This document shows positions 1 to 8,544 of a DNA stretch of 45,791 nt, in pieces (positions within the stretch are counted from its first letter, which is position 1; each line of letters begins with the position of its first letter). The stretch is from positions 1-45,791 of the forward strand of contig SLPZ01000103.1 of NCBI GenBank assembly GCA_007131725.1, in the 5' to 3' direction. The notes below the pieces were generated by a model. The model saw nothing but the letters and a program-made list of their open reading frames with translations, ran no database searches and had not been told where the DNA came from. The position numbers and the translations under genes are program-made. The DNA is from Balneolaceae bacterium. Lineage in GTDB: Bacteria > Bacteroidota > Rhodothermia > Balneolales > Balneolaceae.

Positions 1-1
1 A

Positions 2-133
2 AAAGATTCTGCCTTTGGAGAAATCACTAAGCCCGGTGAAGTTGCCAATTTGGTTTCATTTTTGGCTTCCGGCAAGGCAAAACATGCTACCGGCTCTACG
101 TTTCATATTAACGGCGGTTCATACATGATTTGA
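2..133 (+). CDS. C-terminal fragment of SDR-family oxidoreductase (5' end outside window)
   Basis: Open frame from the window edge reads [43 protein letters not shown], the typical SDR C-terminus (P-E-VA-V-FLAS-A---TG---+-+GG). Not in the ORF track because it has no start. Confidence 0.85.
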   Translation, partial: KDSAFGEITKPGEVANLVSFLASGKAKHATGSTFHINGGSYMI

Positions 134-198
134 ACAGGCAAAACCGGTCAATCAATATATATACCAGAGCGGCCCGGCAGAGTGCGAACGGCAGGAGG

Positions 199-350
199 GG
201 CTGTCCAAAAAGGGCGCTCAACAATGTAATTCTTCATCAATACCGTCATGCCGGACTCCGATCTCCCAATAGACAGGCTGGTATCTCCTGCTTTTATCAA
301 AGAGAGGAGATCCTGTATCAAGTACGGGATGACGCTTTTTTTGGACAGCC
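199..350. mobile_element. MITE-like / REP-like non-coding element with terminal inverted repeats
   Basis: GGCTGTCCAAAAAGGGCG at 199-216 is inverted as CGCTTTTTTTGGACAGCC at 333-350, with an imperfect internal palindrome between. Lies between convergent genes; no target duplication seen. Confidence 0.6.
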
Positions 351-394
351 ATTCTCTGCAAGGTTATTTGAATTATAGCCCTAAAAAAAGTGCA

Positions 395-883
395 CTATTC
401 ATCATCCAGTAATTCAATTTCGAATGTATCTTCTCCCTCTTTAATTCTGCGGCGCGCAAACCTGGATGCATAAATGGATATGATCAGGGTAACAAAAAAG
501 CCGAAAAAGGTTACTCCAAGATTTACTTTAATCACATTTTGCTGCAAATCATAAACAGGCATCATGACGATTGGATTGTATGAACTCTCGAGATAACGGA
601 CGGGAATCAGCTCTGATTCCATTATAACCTGGGCAAATTGAACCGGCAGGGCGAGCTGTTCTTCTACGATTTCTCCGTTCGAAGTTGTGAATCTTAAAAC
701 AACATAGCCATTGGTTTGGGCTGCAATCTGTTTCACATCAAAATCGGTGACATCGGCAATGTAGCTGTCGCCATTATCATAGGTAGATTTTGTACCCTGG
801 TAAACTAAAACCTGGTAACCGGCCTGGAAGAAAAAATATGCCGGGAGCAGCCAGATCAAAAAAATGAAGTAGTACTTATTCAT
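395..883 (-). CDS. hypothetical membrane protein, two TM helices flanking a soluble domain
   Basis: ORF of 162 aa; hydrophobic N-terminus and a second TM segment (VNLGVTFFGFFVTLIISIYA), acidic C-tail; same strand as the upstream operon. Confidence 0.7.
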   Translation of the reverse strand: MNKYYFIFLIWLLPAYFFFQAGYQVLVYQGTKSTYDNGDSYIADVTDFDVKQIAAQTNGYVVLRFTTSNGEIVEEQLALPVQFAQVIMESELIPVRYLESSYNPIVMMPVYDLQQNVIKVNLGVTFFGFFVTLIISIYASRFARRRIKEGEDTFEIELLDDE

Positions 884-950
884 GCAAATGTATTCGAGAA
901 TGTGAGTTGAAGCATATCCTTTACGACAAGACAGAACAAAAATAGCAAAT

Positions 951-2147
951 TTACGGTTTCACAACACGTTTCATCTGTTGAATGAGTGCGGGATCGTAAA
1001 TCAGCCGCTGCATAAAATCCTGGTGCATATGGCCGCCCGAAGCATGGAACCAAAACCCGATGGGAAGTTGGTCCAGGAATAGTGCTTGCACAGTTGTATC
1101 ACCGGTGTAGGCCGATGTGCCAAAATTAATGCCATTCATCAAACCCATCCGGTTGTCATAGATAGCTCCGTAATCGGAAAAATCATTTTTTATTCCCCGC
1201 TGGGATTCAAGCGGCCATCTCATAAAATCTTTGATTAGCGAACTTACATGTTTATTTACAAATTCACCGTTCCAGGCCTGTTCAAGCAAATCGGTCATTT
1301 CAAGGGCTGTTGTTTTAGGAAAAAGTCTCAATGCATCGCGCTCTTGCATAAACGTGGTTCCAAGCCGGTTTCGGTTGAGTGCCTGCTGAAAATCACTTCG
1401 GGATTCTTCGTCATTCACATAGAGGCGTGATAGTTCAATGACATGATCCCGCCATTCAGTATGTTCGGTATTTTGCCAGTGGTTTAACAGCACCTCAAAC
1501 TCCATATCAGAAAATTGTGGAGAGATGGCCAGATGAAGGCCAGAGTAGGGCAGGGGCATCTCACTCTGGCTGATTTCCTGCATTTCGGCCAGTTCGTCCC
1601 AGATGGTTTCGCCGGCATTCCACCAGAGATAATCGGCGAGGGCAAAGTCGTTGTATTCTGCCAGCAGCTTGAGCGCATTTATCAGGCTGATGGAATTTTC
1701 TTCAACCCATCCGCGCCTGTTTGCTGTCCTGAAAGCTTCTCTGTGAACGGATTCTTCAATATTTGAGAGTTTAAACCGCGAAATTTCATCCAGGTTTAGC
1801 AGATCGTCAGCATCTTTTGAGCCGCGATCTATTTCAATAGCATAGGCTGCAAGAATGAAAAAGTTTGCCGTGGTTCCCATCACCCGCGGAAGGTTCTCTT
1901 CCAGGTAAATAGCCGAATCCGGCTGTTCTACCACTTTGCTGGCAACAGATGCAAATTGGGGATTTTCTCCCATAAACTCAGATAATCCCCGCAGCGAATG
2001 GGTTTTGCTGATCCACTCATTGCCTTCCATCAATGCATCACGATTATCGAGAAAAATGGTGAATGCGTTCCAGTTCCATCCCAGTACAAAGCCAAAAATC
2101 AGGACTGCGGTTATTAAAAAAGCTCCAAAAAACTTCAGTATTCTCAT
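951..2147 (-). CDS. membrane-anchored protein resembling a class A beta-lactamase-fold serine hydrolase with degenerate active-site motifs
   Basis: 398 aa, N-terminal TM anchor; ...GTTANFFILAAYAIEIDRG... , ...EYNDFALADYLWWNAG... and ...FPKTTALEMTDLLEQ... follow the order of class A beta-lactamase blocks (manual alignment). Confidence 0.6.
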   Translation of the reverse strand: MRILKFFGAFLITAVLIFGFVLGWNWNAFTIFLDNRDALMEGNEWISKTHSLRGLSEFMGENPQFASVASKVVEQPDSAIYLEENLPRVMGTTANFFILAAYAIEIDRGSKDADDLLNLDEISRFKLSNIEESVHREAFRTANRRGWVEENSISLINALKLLAEYNDFALADYLWWNAGETIWDELAEMQEISQSEMPLPYSGLHLAISPQFSDMEFEVLLNHWQNTEHTEWRDHVIELSRLYVNDEESRSDFQQALNRNRLGTTFMQERDALRLFPKTTALEMTDLLEQAWNGEFVNKHVSSLIKDFMRWPLESQRGIKNDFSDYGAIYDNRMGLMNGINFGTSAYTGDTTVQALFLDQLPIGFWFHASGGHMHQDFMQRLIYDPALIQQMKRVVKP

Positions 2148-2153
2148 ATATAT

Positions 2154-3509
2154 TTATCTGCCGGAAAAAAATTGATTTACCTGCAAAAGCCGATAATAAA
2201 ATTGCTGATGATCGCGCATATAAATCAAAGCGTGATACTCCTGCGGAGTTCGGAGGAAAAGATCATCAAAATAGAGGTCATCGATATCTCCGTCATCCAT
2301 TAATACATATTTATAGTTATACATTCCCTGTTTTATTATGGTACTGGTTTCCCAGCGGTCAATTTCGGGATTGTGTTTCAACCTGTGTCCGGAACGGATC
2401 GACCAGTTGTTGAAATCCCCAACAAGATAGATCTCCTCATCTTCTTCGATTTCCTCTCCCGGTTCAAACCGGAATGTTACATTGGCATATCTCGCAGTGA
2501 GGCTTGCATCAGGTTTCCCGTAACGCGAAGAAGGGATAAGCCGGCCTGTTGAGGAAAATCCGCTGATATCATCCATAAGAACAAGGCGGGTCGGTACTTC
2601 GTGCGGAGCAGCTTCAAAAACCTGAGGATTGTTTTGTGAAAGCTCATCCAGCGAAAGCTCTAAAAACTCGTAGTCACCGATAAAAGCCCTGTTTCTGGTA
2701 AGTTCGAACCGGACTTCACCGGGGGCTGAAAAGTCGAGTTCATCAGCCCGGCGGCTTCTGCTCCAGAATTGATTTTGCACGTAATAGAATTCCAGGTCAA
2801 ACTGGGGCTGATCAACAAAGTCAGGCAGAGTAAAGCGGCTTACCGGACGGTGAGAGATCCTGAGATTCCTTTTTGGGGTTGTGATTTCCTCAACTGAAGA
2901 GGCTATTGACCCACGGTTTTCGGTTACGAAAAAGGGCAGCGAAAAAACCAGGTAGCCGGTATCCTGGTCCTCAACCCGAAGCATATAGTTTCCGCTCCTG
3001 GTAAATGAAAACCGGTCGTTCGGAAACCGGAATTGGTATTGCCGGTATTGCGGTCTGTGTGTTCCCTGACTAACCTGCCCGCCATCGATGTAGTGGGTAT
3101 AGAGGCCTTCCATAAAAAATTCAGGAGGCAGTGGAGAGCGGCTCCAGTCAGGGTTGTGATGGGTAAACGTAATTCTGAACTGACGTGAATCAAATTCCAG
3201 CATTTCAAAAGTAAGCTGCAACTGCCTGCTATTATTGAGCTCGATGATGGGTGGTGTTGCCGGATTCCCGCGTCTGTGTAACTGAATAGACCGGGCCCGA
3301 TCGCTCGCCACTATTTGTCCGGGCACGGTAAATTGATTATCGGGAGAAACTACCTCGGGCAGTGAGTCTCTTTCAGCTCTTTCTCCGGATTGAAAGATGG
3401 TGCATCCGGATAAGATTAAAAATGCACTCAGGAATATTGCGGTTTTCAAAATGCCGCGCAGAGATGATATCACAAAAAAATTACAGATAATATTGGCCTT
3501 CAAAGACAA
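2154..3509 (-). CDS. type IX secretion system plug protein-like lipoprotein (DUF5103 family)
   Basis: Lipobox-like LILSGC; VVSPDNQFTVPGQIV..., FEMLEFDSRQFRITFTHHNPDW, IDGGQVSQGTHRPQYRQYQFRFPND are family-like; C-terminal E-set-like YLVGDFNNW...GMYNYKYVL. Start may be GTG at 3473. Confidence 0.75.
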   Translation of the reverse strand: MSLKANIICNFFVISSLRGILKTAIFLSAFLILSGCTIFQSGERAERDSLPEVVSPDNQFTVPGQIVASDRARSIQLHRRGNPATPPIIELNNSRQLQLTFEMLEFDSRQFRITFTHHNPDWSRSPLPPEFFMEGLYTHYIDGGQVSQGTHRPQYRQYQFRFPNDRFSFTRSGNYMLRVEDQDTGYLVFSLPFFVTENRGSIASSVEEITTPKRNLRISHRPVSRFTLPDFVDQPQFDLEFYYVQNQFWSRSRRADELDFSAPGEVRFELTRNRAFIGDYEFLELSLDELSQNNPQVFEAAPHEVPTRLVLMDDISGFSSTGRLIPSSRYGKPDASLTARYANVTFRFEPGEEIEEDEEIYLVGDFNNWSIRSGHRLKHNPEIDRWETSTIIKQGMYNYKYVLMDDGDIDDLYFDDLFLRTPQEYHALIYMRDHQQFYYRLLQVNQFFSGR

Positions 3510-4308
3510 ATGCTGCGGGTCCTTCCAGTTTTATGTTTGTGTATGTTGCATTCTCTTCAATAAACGTAAAGTGAACTTGCAGAGTGCCTCCTTTTACTTT
3601 CACTTCGTAAGAAAATTCACCCGCAGACGCCTGCTGCAGATGGTGCCATCCAAGAGCAGAAGCAATGGCTCCGGTACCGCAGGCAAGGGTGAGGTCTTCA
3701 ACTCCGCGTTCGTATGTTTGCAGGCAAAGACTTTTATCGGATATTCCTGAAATAAAATTTACATTGGTTCCTTTCGGTTCAAAATCGGGATGATTTCGTA
3801 AATAACGTCCCTGAGAAACCAGGTCCTGCTCGTTGCCGAGCTGATTTTGCGGAATGGGACAAACGATGTGTTCCGTGTTTGTATAAACATTGAGCACAGC
3901 TTCTTTGGCCACTTTTTGTTCCAGAACTTGTGTTTGGAGCGGAAAATGAATGGCAATGTGTTCGTTATTTACATCGGCATGATAAATATTCTGGTGCACA
4001 CGGAATGTAAATTTTTGGGGTGAACCGAACGTTACGGCAAATGCAGCAAAACAGCGCGCCCCGTTGCCGCACATTCCGGCATCACTTCCGTCCGGGTTTT
4101 TATAGAGCATAACAAGGTCGGCTTTCTGCTGATCATCAAACTGAAGGGCAATAATTCCATCAGCACCCACCCCGAACTTTCTATCGCAAACCGAAGGTGC
4201 AAGATGGGCCAAATCTTCATCACTTAGCTTCATTGTCCGGTTGTCGAACAAGACAAAATCGTTGCCGGCGCCCTGCATTTTTGTAAAGTGAAGTTTGGAA
4301 TTATTCAT
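3481..4308 (-). CDS. dapF: diaminopimelate epimerase
   Basis: MQGAGNDFVLFDNR, MCGNGARCFA and LACGTGAIASA carry both catalytic cysteine contexts. Confidence 0.96.
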   Translation of the reverse strand: MNNSKLHFTKMQGAGNDFVLFDNRTMKLSDEDLAHLAPSVCDRKFGVGADGIIALQFDDQQKADLVMLYKNPDGSDAGMCGNGARCFAAFAVTFGSPQKFTFRVHQNIYHADVNNEHIAIHFPLQTQVLEQKVAKEAVLNVYTNTEHIVCPIPQNQLGNEQDLVSQGRYLRNHPDFEPKGTNVNFISGISDKSLCLQTYERGVEDLTLACGTGAIASALGWHHLQQASAGEFSYEVKVKGGTLQVHFTFIEENATYTNIKLEGPAAFVFEGQYYL

Positions 4309-4311
4309 GCT

Positions 4312-5517
4312 CTAAAGTTCGGAGTAGGCAGGAAGATGCCTCCACGGTTCTTTTTTATTGATGGCCGGATCTTTTCCGCGCATTAAACTGGCAAATCGCA
4401 TCGATAGAACGGGAAAAATATACTTTAATAAAACATTTTGATAGAGCAGCGGCTTCAGGTGCTGCAAGTGTTCAATCATATCTTCGAGCCGGGCACTCTT
4501 CATGGTGTCGCAAAACTTTTCAATCACTTCTAACTGATCAATGTTGGTAATGAGGTCTGCATTGCGTGTTTCCCGGTAAATCATAATGTCACGCAGAAAT
4601 TGTTCCAGTGTATTGCACAGCGCAATTTGATTTTCCCTGTTCAGCGACCGATCCCAGTTTTTGATGATTTCCATCAGGGGCGGCACGTCCTGAGTGTAGG
4701 AATAACGCAAAAACTGCACCATCTCTTTCCGGGTTTTTTGAAGTGTATCAATTTCAAAAAATCGCGACAGAGAGTAATTTCCGCCCGACAGCCGTGCCAG
4801 GAACCTGGCGTCTTTTTCTTCTGCTCCGTCGTAACGCATCAGGCCTTCGGCAACTTCCTGCTGGCTCAACGGATTTAAACGGATTTGCTGGCATCGGGAA
4901 ATAATGGTTGGCAGAAGCTGATCGGTTTTTGAAGCGGTAAGGATAAACAGAAGCTTTTCGGAGGGTTCTTCAAGCAACTTCAAAAATGCATTTGCCGATT
5001 CTTTTCGCATGGTATCCACTCCGGTGATTATGATTACGGTGCGGCGGCCTTCGTTGGGTTTATAAACCGATCGCGGACGAATTTCTTCGTGGTAATAATT
5101 GATGGAATAAAATGCCTGAAGATTTTTGGCTGAATCAGTGTCAGTAAGTACAGGACGAAGTGTAAAATCAACAATTTCATAGGGATCTTCAGCCAGCATT
5201 TTGAGTCGTGCGTTCAGTTCATCAGTGCCTGCTGATGTTGGCATCGGGATAAAAACATGGATGTCGGGATGGCTGAACCAACTCGATTTTTTTGACAGTG
5301 TTGTTCCTTTCAGATCGGTGTAATGGTCGATCCCATTCACAACCTCGGCAAGTGCCAGTGCAAAGGCCGTTTTACCGGATCCTTCTGGCCCGGTGACGAG
5401 ATAGGCATGGCCCAGCCGGTCAGACTTTAAAATGCGCTCCATCTGCTCTTTGGCTTTTTGCTGGCCTACAAGCCGCCGGTCTCCAAAAGAAATATTTTCG
5501 TCAATAAAACTCATCAC
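4312..5517 (-). CDS. holB: DNA polymerase III subunit delta'
   Basis: LVGQQKAKEQMERILKSDRLGHAYLVTGPEGSGKTAFA (Walker A), ANAFLKLLEEPSEKLLFILTAS, LLPTIISRCQQIRL. Confidence 0.92.
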   Translation of the reverse strand: MMSFIDENISFGDRRLVGQQKAKEQMERILKSDRLGHAYLVTGPEGSGKTAFALALAEVVNGIDHYTDLKGTTLSKKSSWFSHPDIHVFIPMPTSAGTDELNARLKMLAEDPYEIVDFTLRPVLTDTDSAKNLQAFYSINYYHEEIRPRSVYKPNEGRRTVIIITGVDTMRKESANAFLKLLEEPSEKLLFILTASKTDQLLPTIISRCQQIRLNPLSQQEVAEGLMRYDGAEEKDARFLARLSGGNYSLSRFFEIDTLQKTRKEMVQFLRYSYTQDVPPLMEIIKNWDRSLNRENQIALCNTLEQFLRDIMIYRETRNADLITNIDQLEVIEKFCDTMKSARLEDMIEHLQHLKPLLYQNVLLKYIFPVLSMRFASLMRGKDPAINKKEPWRHLPAYSEL

Positions 5518-6176
5518 TCTTCCCAGATATAATCAAATAAAAGAATTCCGGCTGTTATGGTAACTCCACAAAAACCGATCAATGCGGCAAGGTCGTTCAG
5601 GGCCGCTGCTTCTGCACCATCACCCCAGGCAACTGTTGTTGTTCTGGTCAAGATAAGAAGTAATGGCACAACAAGTGGAATACAAAGTACGGAAAATAAG
5701 GCGCCTTTACGGTCGGCTTGTGCTATCATTGCTGAGGTGAGAGTCGTAACCGAAGCCAGTCCTGCAGCACCAAAAATAATGGATGCGGCCAAATAAAAAC
5801 TGTTCACAATGATCAGGTCCATCATCAGGATGTAAAAGAAAAAGGTGAACAGGTGTAGAATCAGAAGAAAGACAAAATTGTAAGTGAGTTTGCCGAGATA
5901 AACATCGGTGGGTTTTGCGTGAAGCTGCAACAAAATCCAGGTTTTTTTGTCGGTTTCCTGCACGAACGAACGCATCATGCCAGACATTGCTGCAAACAGA
6001 ATAATGATCCAGACCAGGCCGCTTTTTGGGACGGGATCGAGCTGGTGGGCCCGCAGTGTAAAGAGAATCAGAAGCAGTGCGGCACCGGTAAAAGCCAGCA
6101 GCGTGTTGATGGCATACTTAGTGCGCAGCTCCTGGGTAATCTCTTTTTTTACAATTGCGAGTGCAGGTTTAATCAT
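5514..6176 (-). CDS. ccmB: heme exporter protein CcmB-like ABC permease
   Basis: 220 aa, six hydrophobic segments; KEITQELRTKYAINTLLAF and FAAMSGMMRSFVQETDKKTWILLQLHA are CcmB-like. ATGA overlap with holB. Confidence 0.88.
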   Translation of the reverse strand: MIKPALAIVKKEITQELRTKYAINTLLAFTGAALLLILFTLRAHQLDPVPKSGLVWIIILFAAMSGMMRSFVQETDKKTWILLQLHAKPTDVYLGKLTYNFVFLLILHLFTFFFYILMMDLIIVNSFYLAASIIFGAAGLASVTTLTSAMIAQADRKGALFSVLCIPLVVPLLLILTRTTTVAWGDGAEAAALNDLAALIGFCGVTITAGILLFDYIWEE

Positions 6177-6203
6177 CAGAGTTTTTTAAAAAATTGCAGA
6201 TAT

Positions 6204-6235
6204 CAAAGTTACTAAAAAATGGAGGGTGCAGAAAC
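6204..6235 (-). promoter_or_regulatory. candidate Bacteroidota-type promoter for ccmB operon
   Basis: Minus strand reads TAACTTTG (fits TAnnTTTG) at 6204-6211, 28 nt upstream of ccmB ATG; the upstream element TTTC only approximates TTTG. Confidence 0.45.
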
Positions 6236-6321
6236 TAAAATGGTTCATCAGGTTTCGGTTATGACTGGAAAACAAAAATCTGTTTTAGAGAGATGCGCTT
6301 TTGATCTTTATGATTATTAAC

Positions 6322-6354
6322 TTTGATGGATATGTGAACTGCTCCGTATATTTG
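6322..6354 (+). promoter_or_regulatory. candidate Bacteroidota-type promoter for ptsN-like gene
   Basis: TTTG (6322-6325), N21, TATATTTG (6347-6354) fits TTTG-N17-23-TAnnTTTG; about 30 nt upstream of ATG 6384. Confidence 0.6.
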
Positions 6355-6383
6355 CAGCAATCTAAAAGTTTTAAAATTTTTGT

Positions 6384-6854
6384 ATGAATATCTATTCGCT
6401 TCTCGATAAATCAACCATCCTCGCGAACCTGAGTGTTGAAAATAAAGATGATCTTCTTCACAAAATGATTGATGTTTTTGAGCACATGGTTACCGACGAT
6501 CAGCTTAAAGATATCAGAAAATCGGTTTTTGAAAGAGAGAGAATTATGTCAACCGGCGTGGGAAAAAATCTTGCCATTCCTCATGGTAAAGTGGCTTCTC
6601 TGGATGACAGCTTTGCAAGCTTTGCCGTTTTAGAGGAACCGATCGATTTTGATTCTATTGACGAAAAACCGGTGAAAATGGCTTTTTTGCTAATCGGGCC
6701 GGAAAAGAAAAACAGCACGCACATCAAACTACTGAGCCGGATTTCCCGCCTGATGAACAGATCAAATTTCAGAGACACTCTTCTTGAATGTGATACAGCG
6801 GAAGAGATTTTAGATGTTTTTAAAAAAGAAGAGGTTCAATATTTCGGGAAATGA
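6384..6854 (+). CDS. ptsN: PTS sugar transporter subunit IIA (fructose/nitrogen type)
   Basis: MSTGVGKNLAIPHGKV active-site histidine motif; IIA type-2 domain throughout. Confidence 0.9.
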   Translation: MNIYSLLDKSTILANLSVENKDDLLHKMIDVFEHMVTDDQLKDIRKSVFERERIMSTGVGKNLAIPHGKVASLDDSFASFAVLEEPIDFDSIDEKPVKMAFLLIGPEKKNSTHIKLLSRISRLMNRSNFRDTLLECDTAEEILDVFKKEEVQYFGK

Positions 6855-6864
6855 TACACTGCGT

Positions 6865-8322
6865 ATGAAGACGGTAAAAGCAGTTTTTTTTCTGATTGTT
6901 TGTTTTTTGATCAGTTCTGCTGTATCAAAAACAACTGCGCAGTTATCACCTGAAATAGAATCGCTGATTGAAAACAGCCGTGCCTCAAATGCTTTTTGGT
7001 CGGTGCAGGTGCGTGACATGCACGGGCAGGTGCTTGAAGACCTGAACGGTGATAAACTGATCCGGCCGGCTTCAAACCTGAAGCTGATCAGCTCCGGGGC
7101 TTTTTTCGATATTCTGGGTAGCCATTTCACTTTTGAAACAAAACTGTTTGGGCGCGGATATCAGGAAGGTGAAGTCTGGCGGGGCGATCTGATCGTGAAA
7201 GGTTCTGGGGATCCTTCTATCAACGGAACATTTTATGATGACAATCCGCTATACGTTTTCGAAAAATGGGCCAAATCACTAAAAAAACAGGGAATTACTG
7301 AAATTGATGGTGATTTAATCGGCTTCGACGGTTTGTTTGATGACATCCCCTATCCGAGAGGCTGGGAATGGGATGATCTTACGTTTTACTACGCGCCCAA
7401 AATCAGTGCACTTTCCTTCAATTCCAATTTGGTGGATTTAGAAATCAAAGCTCACGGCCCGGTGGGAACCGTCCCTGATATTGAGTGGTTTCCATTCAAC
7501 ACTCCTTATGTTGAATTTGTGAATGAGCAGATAATCACCCCACGGGGCACACTGTTTGATTCGTCATTCCGTAGATTGTTAGGAACCAATACCATACTGC
7601 TGAGAAGCAAGCTGCCACAAGGCCGTACTGAGTCTCGGTCTCTTACGGTTTCCAATCCTTCTCTCTATTTTTTAGATACGCTTAAAAGATTCATGGAAAA
7701 AGAAGGCATATCAGTTACCGGTGAAATTTTTACTGATAGTGATTACCACGCAACGAATGATGAAGATCTGACACTAATTGATAATCATGAATCGGAGCCG
7801 CTGTACAAAATTATACGGTGGCTGAACAGGGAGAGTGATAATTTTTATACCGAAATGCTTCTTAAAAAAATTGCCGCCAAAAAGCTGAGCGAGCAGGGCA
7901 GCACAGAATCCGGACTCGAGTTGGTGAAAGAGTATATGCACAGCATGCAATTTGATACGGTAGCGGTTAATCTGCGTGATGCTTCCGGAATGGCCCCGGC
8001 AAACCTGATTGTAGCGGCTGACCTGAACCGGTTTCTCCTGCATTTGCAGGATAAAGAGTATTATCTGTACATGTTTGAATCGCTGGCCAATGGTACCGTA
8101 AACGGCACCCTGTCTCACCGTTTTCGGAACAGCCCGGTTCGGGAAGAATTTTTTGGTAAGACAGGATTTATTTCCGGTGTTAGAGCACTGTCGGGATATC
8201 TGAACACAATTACAGGCAGGCAGCTCGCCGTTTCAATATTTACCAACAATTACTCGGTGAGAACGGCACATGTGGATTTTATACATGAACAGATCCTTGA
8301 TTATCTTTACGAACACTATTAG
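6865..8322 (+). CDS. dacB: D-alanyl-D-alanine carboxypeptidase/endopeptidase (PBP4 type)
   Basis: SxxK (PASNLKLISSGAFFDILG), SDN (RESDNFYTEML) and KTG (FFGKTGFISGVRALSGYL). Start set at 6865 (MKTVKAVFFLIVCF signal peptide), not 6814, which lies inside ptsN. Confidence 0.95.
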   Translation: MKTVKAVFFLIVCFLISSAVSKTTAQLSPEIESLIENSRASNAFWSVQVRDMHGQVLEDLNGDKLIRPASNLKLISSGAFFDILGSHFTFETKLFGRGYQEGEVWRGDLIVKGSGDPSINGTFYDDNPLYVFEKWAKSLKKQGITEIDGDLIGFDGLFDDIPYPRGWEWDDLTFYYAPKISALSFNSNLVDLEIKAHGPVGTVPDIEWFPFNTPYVEFVNEQIITPRGTLFDSSFRRLLGTNTILLRSKLPQGRTESRSLTVSNPSLYFLDTLKRFMEKEGISVTGEIFTDSDYHATNDEDLTLIDNHESEPLYKIIRWLNRESDNFYTEMLLKKIAAKKLSEQGSTESGLELVKEYMHSMQFDTVAVNLRDASGMAPANLIVAADLNRFLLHLQDKEYYLYMFESLANGTVNGTLSHRFRNSPVREEFFGKTGFISGVRALSGYLNTITGRQLAVSIFTNNYSVRTAHVDFIHEQILDYLYEHY

Positions 8323-8354
8323 AGTTGTGTCAACTATAGAATGTTGGCCATATG

Positions 8355-8445
8355 AGACTTCCGAAGTCTTCATGGATGTTTTCAATAGGTTTGAATGATA
8401 AAATCGGCCAATATTTTATTAAAATCAGAAAGACTTCGGAAGTCT
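8355..8445. repeat. pair of 15-bp palindromes, mutually complementary
   Basis: AGACTTCCGAAGTCT at 8355-8369 and AGACTTCGGAAGTCT at 8431-8445. Confidence 0.85.
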
Positions 8446-8492
8446 TTCTCAACCTGCCAATTTATAATTGACATAACATTATGAAGATAAAC

Positions 8493-8521
8493 TTTTCACA
8501 GTTATACTTTAAATTGTGAAA
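8493..8521. promoter_or_regulatory. dyad symmetry TTTCACA-N14-TGTGAAA, possible operator or 5' UTR hairpin
   Basis: TTTTCACA (8493-8500) and TGTGAAA (8515-8521), about 23 nt upstream of the regulator ATG (8545). Confidence 0.45.
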
Positions 8522-8544
8522 GAGAACATTGATTTAACAGTTTC

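Noticed and set aside
130-378. 82-aa ORF at the left edge
   Set aside because: Covers the MITE-like inverted-repeat element and has low-complexity, non-protein-like composition.
876-890. TACATTTG directly before the ATG of the 162-aa gene as a promoter
   Set aside because: Fits TAnnTTTG but would place the start site at or beyond the ATG, and no matching -33 element was found.
6814-6864. Upstream start for the PBP4-type gene
   Set aside because: Lies within ptsN; Met at 6865 immediately precedes a typical signal peptide.
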